A stretch of DNA of 64,000 bases, taken from contig JAWKNZ010000005.1 in NCBI GenBank assembly GCA_041391425.1, positions 355,443 through 419,442 of the forward strand. Direction: 5' to 3'. Below the pieces are notes generated by a model, which worked only from the letters and a program-made list of their open reading frames with translations, was not told the origin of the DNA and ran no database searches. A program made the translations under genes and the position numbers. The stretch's first letter is position 1. Each line of letters starts with the position of its first letter. The stretch is from JAWKNZ01 sp041391425. GTDB taxonomy: Bacteria > Bdellovibrionota_B > Oligoflexia > Oligoflexales > JAWKNZ01. Shown one piece after another: positions 27,696-37,004 of the stretch.

Positions 27696-28970
27696 CTAAA
27701 CTCCTAACAATATCCGGCTCGGGTCTTCTAGACATTCTTTTACCTTAACCAAAAAGCTCACAGCTTCTTTACCATCAATAATCCTATGGTCGTAGGACAG
27801 AGCCAGATACATCATCGGACGGGCTGCAATGGAACCATCAGGCATCACCATAGGCCTCATCTGCGTTTTATGCATTCCTAAGATAGCGCTTTGAGGTGGA
27901 TTGAGAATAGGTGTTGATAATAATGAGCCAAAGACCCCACCATTTGATACCGTAAAAGTACCGCCGCTAAGGTCTTCCATAGAAATCTTATTATCTCTAG
28001 CTTTGTTAGCAAAATCTGCAATTGCCAACTCTACTTCGAATAATTCCATCTTATCAACATTGCGAATAATCGGAACCATCAAACCCTTTTGAGTAGATAC
28101 CGCTACACCTATATCGCAGTAGTTATGATAAAGAATGTCCGTTCCTTCAATATAAGCATTCACAGCAGGAAATTCTCTCAATGCTTCCACACTTGCCTTT
28201 AAGAAAAATCCCATAAATCCAAGCTTAACCGCATGTTTTTCAAAAAACTTATCTTTATATTTCTTGCGAATATCTAATATCCCGCTCATATCTACTTCAT
28301 TAAAAGTAGTCAAAATAGCAGCGGTACGCTGCGACTCAATCAAACGCTCGGCAATCCTCCGTCTTAGCATCGACATCGGCTTCCTGGTTTCAGCGCGCTC
28401 TAGTGAAAATTTGCTCTGTTGGGTTATGCTCTTCGTGTCTGTTTGAGAAGTAGCCCCTTGGGCTGCATTTGAAGCAGGTGTCGATGATACAGCATTCTGA
28501 TTTCCTTGCATAATCAGATCTGCTTTAGTCACTCGACCACCACGCCCAGTTCCTACAACCGAATCTAAGTTTCCTTCTCCTTCAGCAACCATCCTTCTTA
28601 CAGCCGGACTTAGCTTTTCTGTGTCAGTTTTACCTGCAGTTTCAGTCTTCTTTTCTCTATCAACACCACTTGAAGATTCAGCACTTACTGCTGACGTAGA
28701 AGGCTGAGTTGATTTCCCTTCAGGCTTTGACGCGTCGGTGTCAATCCTAGCGATAACTTCGCCTACCTTAACAACCGCACCAGCCTCTGTAATAATTTCC
28801 AAAACTCCGGATGCTTCAGAAGTCACTTCAACTGTCGCTTTATCTGTTTCCAGTTCCAACAAAACATCATCGACCTCTACCCAGTCTCCAGATGATTTAT
28901 GCCAAGACTCAATCATACCTTCTTGAACCGACTCTCCAACTCCGGGTACTTTAACATCCACCTTCGCCAT
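27696..28970 (-). CDS. sucB: Dihydrolipoyl succinyltransferase (E2 of 2-oxoglutarate dehydrogenase)
   Basis: A 424-residue E2 protein. The lipoyl domain (residues 1-77) has the lipoylated Lys44 in ELETDKATVEV. An Ala/Ser/Thr-rich linker leads to a peripheral subunit-binding domain with SPAVRRMVAEG and GRGGRVTKADLI (about 120-155). The catalytic domain includes FNEVDMS, GTFTVSNGGVFGSLLSTPI and the catalytic His in SYDHRIIDGKEA near the C-terminus. It moves the succinyl group to CoA. AGGA precedes the ATG. It is the first gene of the operon, ahead of lpd and sucA. Confidence 0.96.
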   Translation of the reverse strand: MAKVDVKVPGVGESVQEGMIESWHKSSGDWVEVDDVLLELETDKATVEVTSEASGVLEIITEAGAVVKVGEVIARIDTDASKPEGKSTQPSTSAVSAESSSGVDREKKTETAGKTDTEKLSPAVRRMVAEGEGNLDSVVGTGRGGRVTKADLIMQGNQNAVSSTPASNAAQGATSQTDTKSITQQSKFSLERAETRKPMSMLRRRIAERLIESQRTAAILTTFNEVDMSGILDIRKKYKDKFFEKHAVKLGFMGFFLKASVEALREFPAVNAYIEGTDILYHNYCDIGVAVSTQKGLMVPIIRNVDKMELFEVELAIADFANKARDNKISMEDLSGGTFTVSNGGVFGSLLSTPILNPPQSAILGMHKTQMRPMVMPDGSIAARPMMYLALSYDHRIIDGKEAVSFLVKVKECLEDPSRILLGV

Positions 28971-29535
28971 TATTTCATCCTAAATCGTATACAATTTGAC
29001 CATAAATTTATGTTCCCACCACACACAAAACAGTTCAATCTCTGTGTGTGGGCAATTACTGCTGTAAGTTATTCTTCTTTCAAAGAAAATGCAAAGGAGT
29101 GATAAAAAAAAATGTCAGTTTATTTGATAAGACGCCTGACAAGTACAATACCAGTGGGTAAAGAAAAAAACATTCATAGGTATGTACCCAAAATAAAAAC
29201 ACTTTTTCCAAAAACCGCCTGAATGTTATATATTAGGCCACCTTCATACTCATAAAAAATTTACGAATACCCTCAATACTGCTTCAAAAGTACTCTATCA
29301 AAATCAATAAACATAACTGTTTGAATTAACTTAATTACGATCTAAATTGCTATTATGCACCAAAGATCATCTGCCTATTTAATAATCTATAAGGATTAAG
29401 AGGTAAAAATATAGCAGGGCAGTTTCTCCTCATCTCCACCCATAAATCACAATTAAGGTGCAAAACAGACTATCCATCGTTAAGAGCAAAATTCGTCAAT
29501 CCGGGTAATCTCCAATCTTATACCTATGCTTAGAA
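28971..29535. other. Long non-coding region upstream of sucB
   Basis: The right flank of the TCA operon holds its promoter but no gene. The region is AT-rich, and the first 300 bases contain CACACACA/TGTGTGTG complementary stretches (29021-29050) that could form a hairpin in the sucB leader. The rest of the gap is filled by repeats C2, B1 and A2. Confidence 0.4.
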
Positions 29536-29570
29536 ATTTTGAGAGGTTTCGCTTCACTCAACACGACGAT
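29536..29570 (+). repeat. Interspersed repeat family C, copy C2
   Basis: The core TTTTGAGAGGTTTCGCTTCA followed by CTCAACACGACGAT matches copies C1 and C3 with a few changes. Same orientation as the others. It directly abuts copy B1 of another repeat family, so mobile or repeat sequences have piled up here. Confidence 0.5.
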
Positions 29571-29571
29571 C

Positions 29572-29682
29572 TTATTAAGGGGAGCAAAACCTATGAGAGC
29601 AAGGCGCAGAGGAGCGAGCAGCACAGTATACATATGGGTACATGAGCAGCGCAGCTATCATAGGTTTTGCTCCTGTTAATAG
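29572..29682 (+). repeat. Palindromic repeat family B, copy B1
   Basis: Ends GGGGAGCAAAACCTATGAGA and CTATCATAGGTTTTGCTCCT form an inverted repeat. The core contains GTATACATATGGGTACATGA. A closely related copy (B2) lies at 57653. No coding potential; the element could form a long hairpin. Confidence 0.65.
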
Positions 29683-29807
29683 GTCGACGAGCCTCACAAG
29701 ATCCAGTTCTACTCCAGCTTGAATATTTCACCAACTTACACTGTCAATATCGAAAGGCATTAAAAACATATCTCGAGAAAGTTTTTATAAATTTCTCTAT
29801 GAAACAT

Positions 29808-29990
29808 TAGGGTGTGTTGCCATTTCGTTTTCGTAGCGAGAGACAAATGCGTGAAAGTCTCAGCTAGGAAGGGTTTCAAAAATTACCGGAGGTGTACTAG
29901 AAGTACATTGAGGATAATTTTTGAAATCCTGACAACGCTGTGACTCAAGCATTTGACTCGTAGTAGGAAACGAAATGGCAACACACCCTA
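29808..29990 (-). repeat. 183-bp palindromic MITE-like element, copy A2 (variant, inverted)
   Basis: Same length as copies A1 and A3 but in reverse orientation. The ends read TAGGGTGTGTTGCCATTTCG and its complement. Relative to A1 the arm differs at four positions, and each change is matched by a complementary change in the other arm. Its right-most TAG is the stop codon of the lipoprotein gene that follows. This is the variant copy that argues for selection on the hairpin or the ends. Confidence 0.8.
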
Positions 29991-30347
29991 ATTCTTACCT
30001 GGGTTTTCATAAAAGACATATTGGGTAGAGTAATCACTAACCTCAAAATAGACCTTATGTTCATTAGCATCTACTACGTAGTTTTGATTTAGATCCAAAA
30101 CACCATAACCAAACCTATAAGGCCTCGAAGACACACCTCCAGTTTCAATCGCAGTAGTAAGCTTATCTATCTTTATGAAGCGGTACATTACTTTTCCGCC
30201 ATTCATGATATCTAACACTCCGTTGGTGCCAGTCCAATTTTGAATTGAGCGAGAAATTTTATTTTGCTGCTCTTGCGTGCACGATAAAAATAAAACCATC
30301 GAGCTAAAAAGTACAAGTTTTAATCTTTTAAAAAATATTTCAATCAA
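29988..30347 (-). CDS. Small putative lipoprotein ending inside repeat A2
   Basis: A 119-residue product with a signal peptide and lipobox (MVLFLSC). TTG start with AAGGAGG seven bases upstream. The mature part has a beta-rich pattern and a FGYGVLDLNQNYVVDANE segment. The stop codon TAG is the first triplet of the inverted end of repeat A2, so the original C-terminus may have been cut by insertion. No domain recognised. It stands alone, divergent from the lipase gene. Confidence 0.6.
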   Translation of the reverse strand: MIEIFFKRLKLVLFSSMVLFLSCTQEQQNKISRSIQNWTGTNGVLDIMNGGKVMYRFIKIDKLTTAIETGGVSSRPYRFGYGVLDLNQNYVVDANEHKVYFEVSDYSTQYVFYENPGKN

Positions 30348-30731
30348 AGCAAACCCTCCTTAATATAAACTTAATAAAACAATAACATACCATAGAAACA
30401 TCTAAATCAACTGCTAAACACCGCCTCAATTGCATGTATACCTAAAAAAGCTAACGCACCACTATTAGCTGCAAAAGCTCTAAGTAGCAAGGAGGAGAAC
30501 AGTAGGATTTACCGTCACTCTGGATCGAAGGCGAAGAATCTTCAACCTCACACTAAGGCTTAGCAAATTCGAGATGTTTTATTTCATTCAACATGACGCT
30601 CCTGCATATATATATAGGTAAAAGTAAGCTATGAAACTAGGCAGTATTTTTCCTGCAACAGAAATTAATGCTTAAATATTTTAAAGGTATACTTCTTATA
30701 TACCTCCCAAGTGAGATAAGGAGTAATACAA
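30348..30731. other. Divergent gap with repeat C3
   Basis: Non-coding region between the small lipoprotein gene and the lipase gene. The right-hand half contains repeat family C copy C3 (30567-30603). Both flanking promoters should lie here. Nothing else recognised. Confidence 0.4.
30567..30603 (+). repeat. Interspersed repeat family C, copy C3
   Basis: The core ATTCGAGATGTTTTATTTCA followed by TTCAACATGACGCTC matches C1 and C2 with several changes. It is preceded by a diverged AACCTCACACTAAGGC segment similar in position to that of C1. Confidence 0.5.
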
Positions 30732-32378
30732 GTGAAAATTGTTTATTATGCGCTTATTTTGAGCATCCTCAACAATTGTAAATCAATAACTCAAGATACA
30801 GAAAAAGTGGGAAGCTCGATAAAAGCATCTGAAAAAGAAGAAGATGCAAATCAGACTTGGTTATATGAAAAAATAAATGGCGAGCTACAAAGAAAGAAGT
30901 TCGACTTTTGCCCTAGTAGCTCTGTACATAACAATCAAAATGCATACTGGCTAGGAGCATTAGCAAATACCGCATATGTCCACAAAAGTATTATTGAAGA
31001 AGATTTTAAGAGTGTAAGAGATTTACCGTCTTTTAGCAAAATTGAATTCTTCTCTTCGCAACCACCTAGCATTGGAGATAAACGCGAAGTTTCAAATTTG
31101 ACTTTAGCCTTATCGCCACCTATGCCACCTAATGCTTGTTTGAACTGGGCGAGTTTCAAAAACTGCTTTAGCAAACCTGACGGAAACTTCTTCTATAGTC
31201 TTCCAGATAATCCCTTAAAATATTTAGAACTGTCCAAAAAGAAATCCAATGCACCCGAGTGCGGCATATCAGATTTACCATCTCTAGATGGAGGCAAGGC
31301 CTTACCATTTGCACTAGTTTACAGCCATAAAGATCTAGAAGAAGTTCAAAAATATTGGCGTGATTGTATCAAAAAACCGAATAGTTCTTGCAATAACAAC
31401 TCTACTGCTGCAAAACGATACCAGGTTATCGACAAAGCCGTAATTGACTATATAAAAAGAGTAAAGGAAAAAGAAAAGAAAAATGAGAATCAAAAAGAAG
31501 AGAAAAACAAGGATCAAATATTATATGATCGAATCACAGGTTTTGACTCACCTACTTTCCTAACTGCATGCGATTATTACCAACAACGTACAAATCCATT
31601 TAAAGACACACAAATATCATGGTTTGAAAATAAAGACATGGTCGTCATTAGCTTTAGAGGTACTGAAGCTGGCTCTTTAATCGATATTTCTACCGATATA
31701 AACTTCGGTTCTCAAACATTTAACCTTGGCACTGGGAAAGACAAAGATTCAGTCGAGATCTACAATGGATTCGCTATAGCACACCAACTAACCATGCCTT
31801 GGATCTATAAAAATCTTCAAGAAGTTCAACCTACCAACAAGCCCATTTTCATTACAGGCCATAGCTTAGGAGGAGCATTAGCAACCTTGACAACCTTTCA
31901 GCTTCTATGGGAAAAGCGACATGGTTACCTAAAAAATGACTTCAATATGAAAGCGCTATATACTTTTGGTTCTCCAAGAGTTGGTAAGAAAAATTTTGCC
32001 AAAAAATTCAAAGAACTGACAGCAAGTTACAATGTAGGTGCTTACCGGTATGTAAACTTTAGTGATCCTGTTCCAAGAATTCCTTGTGGACCACTTGATC
32101 CATTTTTCCACGTTGGACAATTATATCATGCCCGCTATGGTAATAATGGAAGAACCGAAAATGCTGTTCCAGAATTAGTGCAAACAGAGAATATGTTGGG
32201 CGCTGAAGGAGATATTTTTAAAAATAATGCATGTCTATATGCACCTTTAGCAAAACAAGCAATCACAGATTTAGTAACTAGTCAGAAAAACTTAGAGATC
32301 GCATCAAAAGATCATTTCATGAGTAATTACTATAAAGTCCTAGATAGATATAGATCAGTGGATATCGAATGTAAATAG
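30732..32378 (+). CDS. Class 3 lipase (alpha/beta hydrolase), exported
   Basis: A 548-residue protein with a hydrophobic N-terminus (VYYALILSILNNC), a possible non-canonical lipobox. The lipase_3 core has the nucleophile motif GHSLGGALA with Ser378. After it come YTFGSPRVGKKNFA, VNFSDPVPRIP (the likely catalytic Asp) and a His in LYHARYG. The substrate-side motif SFRGTEAGSLIDISTDINFGSQ lies before the Ser. A Lys/Glu/Asn-rich low-complexity stretch sits around residues 238-258. GTG start with AAGGAG eight bases upstream. Likely a secreted or surface triglyceride or phospholipid lipase; the substrate is not evident. Single gene. Confidence 0.87.
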   Translation: MKIVYYALILSILNNCKSITQDTEKVGSSIKASEKEEDANQTWLYEKINGELQRKKFDFCPSSSVHNNQNAYWLGALANTAYVHKSIIEEDFKSVRDLPSFSKIEFFSSQPPSIGDKREVSNLTLALSPPMPPNACLNWASFKNCFSKPDGNFFYSLPDNPLKYLELSKKKSNAPECGISDLPSLDGGKALPFALVYSHKDLEEVQKYWRDCIKKPNSSCNNNSTAAKRYQVIDKAVIDYIKRVKEKEKKNENQKEEKNKDQILYDRITGFDSPTFLTACDYYQQRTNPFKDTQISWFENKDMVVISFRGTEAGSLIDISTDINFGSQTFNLGTGKDKDSVEIYNGFAIAHQLTMPWIYKNLQEVQPTNKPIFITGHSLGGALATLTTFQLLWEKRHGYLKNDFNMKALYTFGSPRVGKKNFAKKFKELTASYNVGAYRYVNFSDPVPRIPCGPLDPFFHVGQLYHARYGNNGRTENAVPELVQTENMLGAEGDIFKNNACLYAPLAKQAITDLVTSQKNLEIASKDHFMSNYYKVLDRYRSVDIECK

Positions 32379-32449
32379 TATCTAAAATCTTAAAAAGAAA
32401 ATTTGCTCATAAAATCAAGTTCAACAATTGCAGATATCTCTTCTAAAGC

Positions 32450-33088
32450 TCAAAAGTCGATATCTGCATAGTTAATAATTCTTGCAGTTAGTCCCCAAAT
32501 ATCAACACCCTCGCAACGATAGAAATCGGATTGCCTCCAACGCCCAAACAGATTAAATTGGAAGGGTTGATTTTTCCTCTTGGTAAACGCACTCCAAGGC
32601 AAGCAGTAGCAACTGTCAACCTCAGATTTTTGTAGGCAAAAGTCCGTATATTTAACATCCGCCGTCAAAATAAATGGAATAACAGGATTACCGTTTAAGG
32701 CATTAAATGGTGGGAGGGATGCATGCACCGTTAATTTATCTGCTGCAACACCTAATTCTTCTTCAACTTCACGTAGTACTGTCTCTTTCGCTAGACGTTC
32801 CCCAGGTTCAGCTTTACCGCCTGGAAAGCCAATTTGTCCCTTGTGACTACCCACCTTTAGACTTCTTTTAATCAACACCAAATTCGCATGATTACAAAAA
32901 GCATCTTTTTCACTTGGAATAAACAGCAACGAAACAGCAGAGCCACCAGTAATATTGGGGTTCCACTCAATATCAGATGAATAGAGAGAGCAGAAAAAAT
33001 TTGGTAAAACCGTATTCTCAAACCCTCTTAGAGCAGTAAGACCAAAAGACAATTTAATTTTTTCTTGCGTCGTAACTTCTAACACCAA
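32450..33088 (-). CDS. NUDIX hydrolase, CoA pyrophosphatase-like
   Basis: A protein of about 212 residues with a full NUDIX box, GGKAEPGERLAKETVLREVEEELG. It is preceded by VGSHKGQIGFPGG, the segment typical of NudL-like CoA pyrophosphatases. Such enzymes hydrolyse CoA or related nucleotides to phosphopantetheine and a nucleotide. The start is uncertain: TTG at 33088 or the GTG next to it, both in the 35-base overlap with the bactofilin gene. The two genes are in different frames and probably co-transcribed. Confidence 0.85.
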   Translation of the reverse strand: MVLEVTTQEKIKLSFGLTALRGFENTVLPNFFCSLYSSDIEWNPNITGGSAVSLLFIPSEKDAFCNHANLVLIKRSLKVGSHKGQIGFPGGKAEPGERLAKETVLREVEEELGVAADKLTVHASLPPFNALNGNPVIPFILTADVKYTDFCLQKSEVDSCYCLPWSAFTKRKNQPFQFNLFGRWRQSDFYRCEGVDIWGLTARIINYADIDF

Positions 33089-33554
33089 CCTCAGGCTCTT
33101 TAGTTACAGATTGCCCCTGCCCTTGCTCACCGTTTTTATGCAACTGCTCGACCTTAGGGGCACCACTTGTTTTTACCACCGCTGGATCTATCATTGTCGA
33201 ACGGCCGTTAAATTGCGCCCCTTCATTGATAATCAAACAAGGAGATATGATGTCCCCTTCGAAGCGACATGTGGACGTTAACTCGACTCTACCAGTAGCA
33301 TATACCTTTCCTTCAACTGATCCTTGAATCACAGCTTCCTCTGCACGAATCTCAGCTGTCACAATCGCTTCTTCCTCAATAATCAGCATACCCTCAGAGA
33401 CAATTTCTCCTTCAATCCTGCCTCCGATCCGACTTGAGCCGCGGCAAAATAACTTACCATTAAAATGGCATCCTGGTGTTACGATCGTAACCGAGGACTC
33501 TTTACCACTTGCACCCCGACGCTTCTGACCCTGCTTTTTCTCTGTTAGTGCCAT
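33054..33554 (-). CDS. Bactofilin family cytoskeletal protein
   Basis: A 166-residue protein with a central polymer-forming domain: repeated short beta segments such as GCHFNGKLFCRGSSRIGGRIEGEI, VIQGSVEGKVYATGRVEL and CRFEGDIISPCLIINEGAQF. The flanking tails are charged and disordered. Bactofilins polymerise without nucleotides into filaments used for cell shape, stalk or polar structures. AAGGAT precedes the ATG. It overlaps the NUDIX gene downstream by 35 bases. Three Cys in the core are unusual but not diagnostic. Confidence 0.9.
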   Translation of the reverse strand: MALTEKKQGQKRRGASGKESSVTIVTPGCHFNGKLFCRGSSRIGGRIEGEIVSEGMLIIEEEAIVTAEIRAEEAVIQGSVEGKVYATGRVELTSTCRFEGDIISPCLIINEGAQFNGRSTMIDPAVVKTSGAPKVEQLHKNGEQGQGQSVTKEPEVGVRSYDARKN

Positions 33555-33736
33555 AGATTTATCCTTACCAAGATTGCTAGCTTTAAATATTACTATTCCT
33601 CTATTATGCTATAATTATCAGAAATAATAAGAGCAAAACTTGCCGATCAACACTTACACAAATTCAAGCAATTTTTGACTATTTTTCAGATTACAAAGCC
33701 TAAATCTCAAACAACTTTTATGGGAAACCCAATGCC

Positions 33737-34447
33737 ATGAACAAAGCAACAGAAAATGTTATAAATTCTCCCTCTAGCTATTTGCCTTCATTGTCAGATG
33801 TAGGTTTCAGGTGGGTAATACAACCTGATTGGCTTGAAATGCAACAACAGTTCTATCTCAACAACAGGCAATATGAAAATATGCTAGCCTTCAAAGCTGC
33901 AAGTTTTAGTAAGCATCCCAACCATCTAAAGCCGCTTATGAAGTGGGTACTATGCCCCAATGATTCAGATACCCCGATCGGATGGGCCGAGTGCCAAGGG
34001 CTATTTACTCACCTATCAACCGTATTTTTAAATGTCGAAATGACCAAGGAAGAGACATTTTACCCACAACCAATTTTAGTTGAAGCATTAGGACTGTTAA
34101 TAGCTGCAATTTCTATATCATGTACACCCGACGTTATTAAACTAATGGCTCCTACGGATATAAAGCTAAATCCAATCTCTGAGCTTAATTGGGGCACCTT
34201 AACATCAGTCTGGACTCCACAACAAAATGAACTATTGATGCCTAGAATAAATAGAGCTCACATAACACACCTACTAACAATAGATTGCTGGGAATGGCGT
34301 GAAAGCAGATATGGAATGAAATATAGAGAAAAGCTTAGCTATCTAGAAAAGCGGAAAGCGAAGCTCGATGCACAAGCCTCTTGCGGTTGCGAAAAGCAAC
34401 CCAAAAAACGTGGATGGATTGCAAAAATACTAAGGCCCAAAGTCTAA
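33737..34447 (+). CDS. Hypothetical cytoplasmic protein
   Basis: A 236-residue protein without signal peptide. The middle shows conserved-looking hydrophobic/aromatic blocks (FRWVIQPDWLEMQQQFYLNNRQYENM and FYPQPILVEALGLLIAAISISC). The end has RKAKLDAQASCGCEKQPKKRGW, with a CxC motif and a basic tail. GGGAAAC lies before the ATG. I do not recognise the family. It is divergent from bactofilin and convergent with rpsI. Confidence 0.6.
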   Translation: MNKATENVINSPSSYLPSLSDVGFRWVIQPDWLEMQQQFYLNNRQYENMLAFKAASFSKHPNHLKPLMKWVLCPNDSDTPIGWAECQGLFTHLSTVFLNVEMTKEETFYPQPILVEALGLLIAAISISCTPDVIKLMAPTDIKLNPISELNWGTLTSVWTPQQNELLMPRINRAHITHLLTIDCWEWRESRYGMKYREKLSYLEKRKAKLDAQASCGCEKQPKKRGWIAKILRPKV

Positions 34448-34494
34448 ACCCTGAGCCTTGGCATAAATATGAAAATATCTTATTAAATAGAATC

Positions 34495-34887
34495 TTAACG
34501 TTTAGAAAATTGGAACTTCTTACGTGCACCAGGTTGACCAGGCAGCTTACGTTCTTTAACCCTAGAGTCCCGAGTAATAAGACCTTCTTTCTTCAAAATA
34601 GCTCTCATTTCTGGGTCCAACGAAGATAAAGCCTTTGCTATACCATGACGAATTGCTCCTGCTTGTCCAGAAAGCCCGCCGCCAAAAACATTAATTTTAA
34701 TATCGTACTTTTCAGTAGCGTCCGTCAAAACCATCGGATGCATAATCAACATTTTAGATGTCGGACGTAAATAATACTCGTCTAATGGACGCTTATTAAC
34801 AGTAATCTCACCTTTACCTGGCTTCATCCAAATCCGCGCTACAGCTGATTTTCTCTTTCCAACAGCATGGGTATATTTAACTGCCAT
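34495..34887 (-). CDS. rpsI: 30S ribosomal protein S9
   Basis: A 130-residue protein. It has the S9 start TAVGKRKSAVARIW, then GGGLSGQAGAIRHGIAKALSS in the middle. It ends in the conserved basic tail GARKKFQFSKR, with an ending that contacts the P-site tRNA. Directly downstream of rplM as in most bacteria, with a 72-base gap. AGGAG precedes the ATG. Confidence 0.97.
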   Translation of the reverse strand: MAVKYTHAVGKRKSAVARIWMKPGKGEITVNKRPLDEYYLRPTSKMLIMHPMVLTDATEKYDIKINVFGGGLSGQAGAIRHGIAKALSSLDPEMRAILKKEGLITRDSRVKERKLPGQPGARKKFQFSKR

Positions 34888-34959
34888 TTCTCGTCAAATC
34901 TCCTTAATATGTAATGCTCGGTGCCACACATCATGCACTGCATTTTAAAATCTGTTTAT

Positions 34960-35406
34960 TTAGGTATTCACGCCTGTACGCGGTGCCAATTCAACTGGCT
35001 TTTGCGCTTCATGTGGATGCTGTGCATCAGGGTAAACCCTTAAATTTTTCAGCATCTGGCGTCCAAGCTTATTTTTAGGCAACATACCTTTTACTGCAAA
35101 GGTAAAAAGTCTTTCAGGGTTTTTCACCAAAAGATCTTTTGCTTTAATCGCCTTAATACCACCAATATAGGATGAATGCGAATAATAGACCTTCTGATCC
35201 CACTTCCGTCCAGTTAACTCTACTTGCTTAGCATTGATCACAACCACATTATCACCACAATCTAAATGCGGTACAAAATTTGGCTTATGCTTACCTCTAA
35301 GCACTCTAGCGACTTCTGATGCAATCCGCCCCAAGGACTTATTAGCTGCATCTACGACAACCCACTTTTTAGCAATGTCAGCTGGTGTTACGCTGCAGGT
35401 CTTCAT
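34960..35406 (-). CDS. rplM: 50S ribosomal protein L13
   Basis: A 148-residue protein with the L13 pattern WVVVDAANKSLGRIASEVARVLRGKHKP, then GDNVVVINAKQVELTGRKWDQKVYY and GMLPKNKLGRQMLKNLRVY. It forms an operon with rpsI. GGAG precedes the ATG by seven bases. Confidence 0.97.
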   Translation of the reverse strand: MKTCSVTPADIAKKWVVVDAANKSLGRIASEVARVLRGKHKPNFVPHLDCGDNVVVINAKQVELTGRKWDQKVYYSHSSYIGGIKAIKAKDLLVKNPERLFTFAVKGMLPKNKLGRQMLKNLRVYPDAQHPHEAQKPVELAPRTGVNT

Positions 35407-35571
35407 CTATAATCTCCAATAATTTCAACACCCAGCGACCGATTCCATGGGCCGCTCAGCTTAGTACAGATTGCGCACTATATATTGCACTTCCGCCCTG
35501 GTCAACACATTCCCACAATTTTTACTGATTTTGCACAAAAAATCATCCATCTCTTTGAAATTATTGAAAAA

Positions 35572-36960
35572 TCAAAATTCTATGTGTCCAGGAAAACGAG
35601 GGCATGGCAGTGTGTCTCTTATATTTTGCATTCCTGTTATAAACAACAACGCTCTTTCAAAGCCTAAGCCAAACCCTGCATGGGGTGCCGTACCATACCT
35701 TCTAAGATCGATATACCATTCAAGGTTATCCATCGGAATCTTCATTTCTTCCATTCTTTTCAACAAAAGGTCTAACCGTTCTTCGCGCTGGGAGCCTCCA
35801 ATAAGCTCACCAATTTTAGGAACCAATAGATCCATACCAGCAACCGTTTTGCCATCATCATTACAACGCATATAGAACGCTTTAATATCTTTAGGAAAGT
35901 CGTAAACAAAAACAGGTTTTTTAAACGTTTCTTCAGATAAGAAGCGCTCATGTTCTGAGTTAAAGTCCATTCCCCAGTTTACAGGGTGCTCAAATTTCTT
36001 GCCGGACTTAGATAAAATCTCCACAGCTTCACTATAACTCACACGGGCAAAAGAGCAGTTTGCAAGATCATCCAACTCTTGTACTTTTATATTCTTATAC
36101 ATCTTTTCAAAAAATTCGAGTTCTGCCGGACATTTATTGACAACATCCCTTAGTAAGCATTTTAAAAAATCCTCAGCTAAATCCATGTCGTCCGCAAGAT
36201 CTGCAAAAGCCATTTCTGGCTCTATCATCCAAAATTCAGCAAGATGCCTATATGTATTAGAATTTTCAGCTCTAAACGTTGGCCCAAAGGTGTAAATATC
36301 GCCAAGCGACTGAGCCATAAATTCGCCTTCAAGCTGACCAGTCACACAAAGGTAGGCCCTCTTACCAAAAAAATCTTGCGCAAAATCCGTTTGCTTTTTA
36401 TCTGTTTTGGGAAGGCTCCCTTCTAAATCCAATGTGGTGACCGAGAACATTTCGCCTGCTCCCTCACCATCGGCTGCAGTTAATATTGGGGTATGAGCCC
36501 ACACAAATCCACGACTTTGAAAAAAATTGTGAACGGCCATACTAAGAGTGTTGCGAACACGAAACATCGCACCAAAGGTATTTGTCCTTGGGCGCAAATG
36601 AGCTATCTCACGTAAAAATTCTAAGCTATGGCCTTTTTTCTGCAGTGGGTATGTCGCATCTGCTTCACCAAGCAAAACTACTTCCAACGCTTGCACTTCC
36701 CAGCTTTGCCCTTTAGCCGGAGAAGCTTTTAGTTTACCAACCACCTTAATGGCTGCTCCAGTACCGGCACTTTCAACAGCACTATATGTGGCAAGCGATT
36801 CATCGGCCACAACTTGCAGCACTTCTTGACATGAGCCATCGTTTACGACAAGAAAAGAAAATCCTTTTGACTTCCTTTTTGTTCTCACCCAACCACAAAC
36901 AATAACTTCTTGTCCATCTTCCCCACAGCCTAGAAGTTTGCTAATTTTATCACGCTTCAT
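35572..36960 (-). CDS. asnS: Asparaginyl-tRNA synthetase
   Basis: A 462-residue class IIb synthetase that charges tRNA-Asn. The N-terminal OB-fold anticodon-binding domain has VCGWVRTKRKSKGFSFLVVNDGS. The catalytic core shows LRPRTNTFGAMFRVRNTLSMAVHNFF, TFGPTFRAENSNTYRHLAEFWMIEPE (motif 2) and HAGFGLGFERALLFITGMQNIRD (motif 3). Full length for a bacterial AsnRS. GAGG lies upstream of the ATG. It is alone; a palindromic repeat follows upstream of it at 37005-37125. Confidence 0.96.
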   Translation of the reverse strand: MKRDKISKLLGCGEDGQEVIVCGWVRTKRKSKGFSFLVVNDGSCQEVLQVVADESLATYSAVESAGTGAAIKVVGKLKASPAKGQSWEVQALEVVLLGEADATYPLQKKGHSLEFLREIAHLRPRTNTFGAMFRVRNTLSMAVHNFFQSRGFVWAHTPILTAADGEGAGEMFSVTTLDLEGSLPKTDKKQTDFAQDFFGKRAYLCVTGQLEGEFMAQSLGDIYTFGPTFRAENSNTYRHLAEFWMIEPEMAFADLADDMDLAEDFLKCLLRDVVNKCPAELEFFEKMYKNIKVQELDDLANCSFARVSYSEAVEILSKSGKKFEHPVNWGMDFNSEHERFLSEETFKKPVFVYDFPKDIKAFYMRCNDDGKTVAGMDLLVPKIGELIGGSQREERLDLLLKRMEEMKIPMDNLEWYIDLRRYGTAPHAGFGLGFERALLFITGMQNIRDTLPCPRFPGHIEF

Positions 36961-37004
36961 TGATAACCAACCTCAAAAATAATCTCGACCGCCCAAATAC
37001 AACC

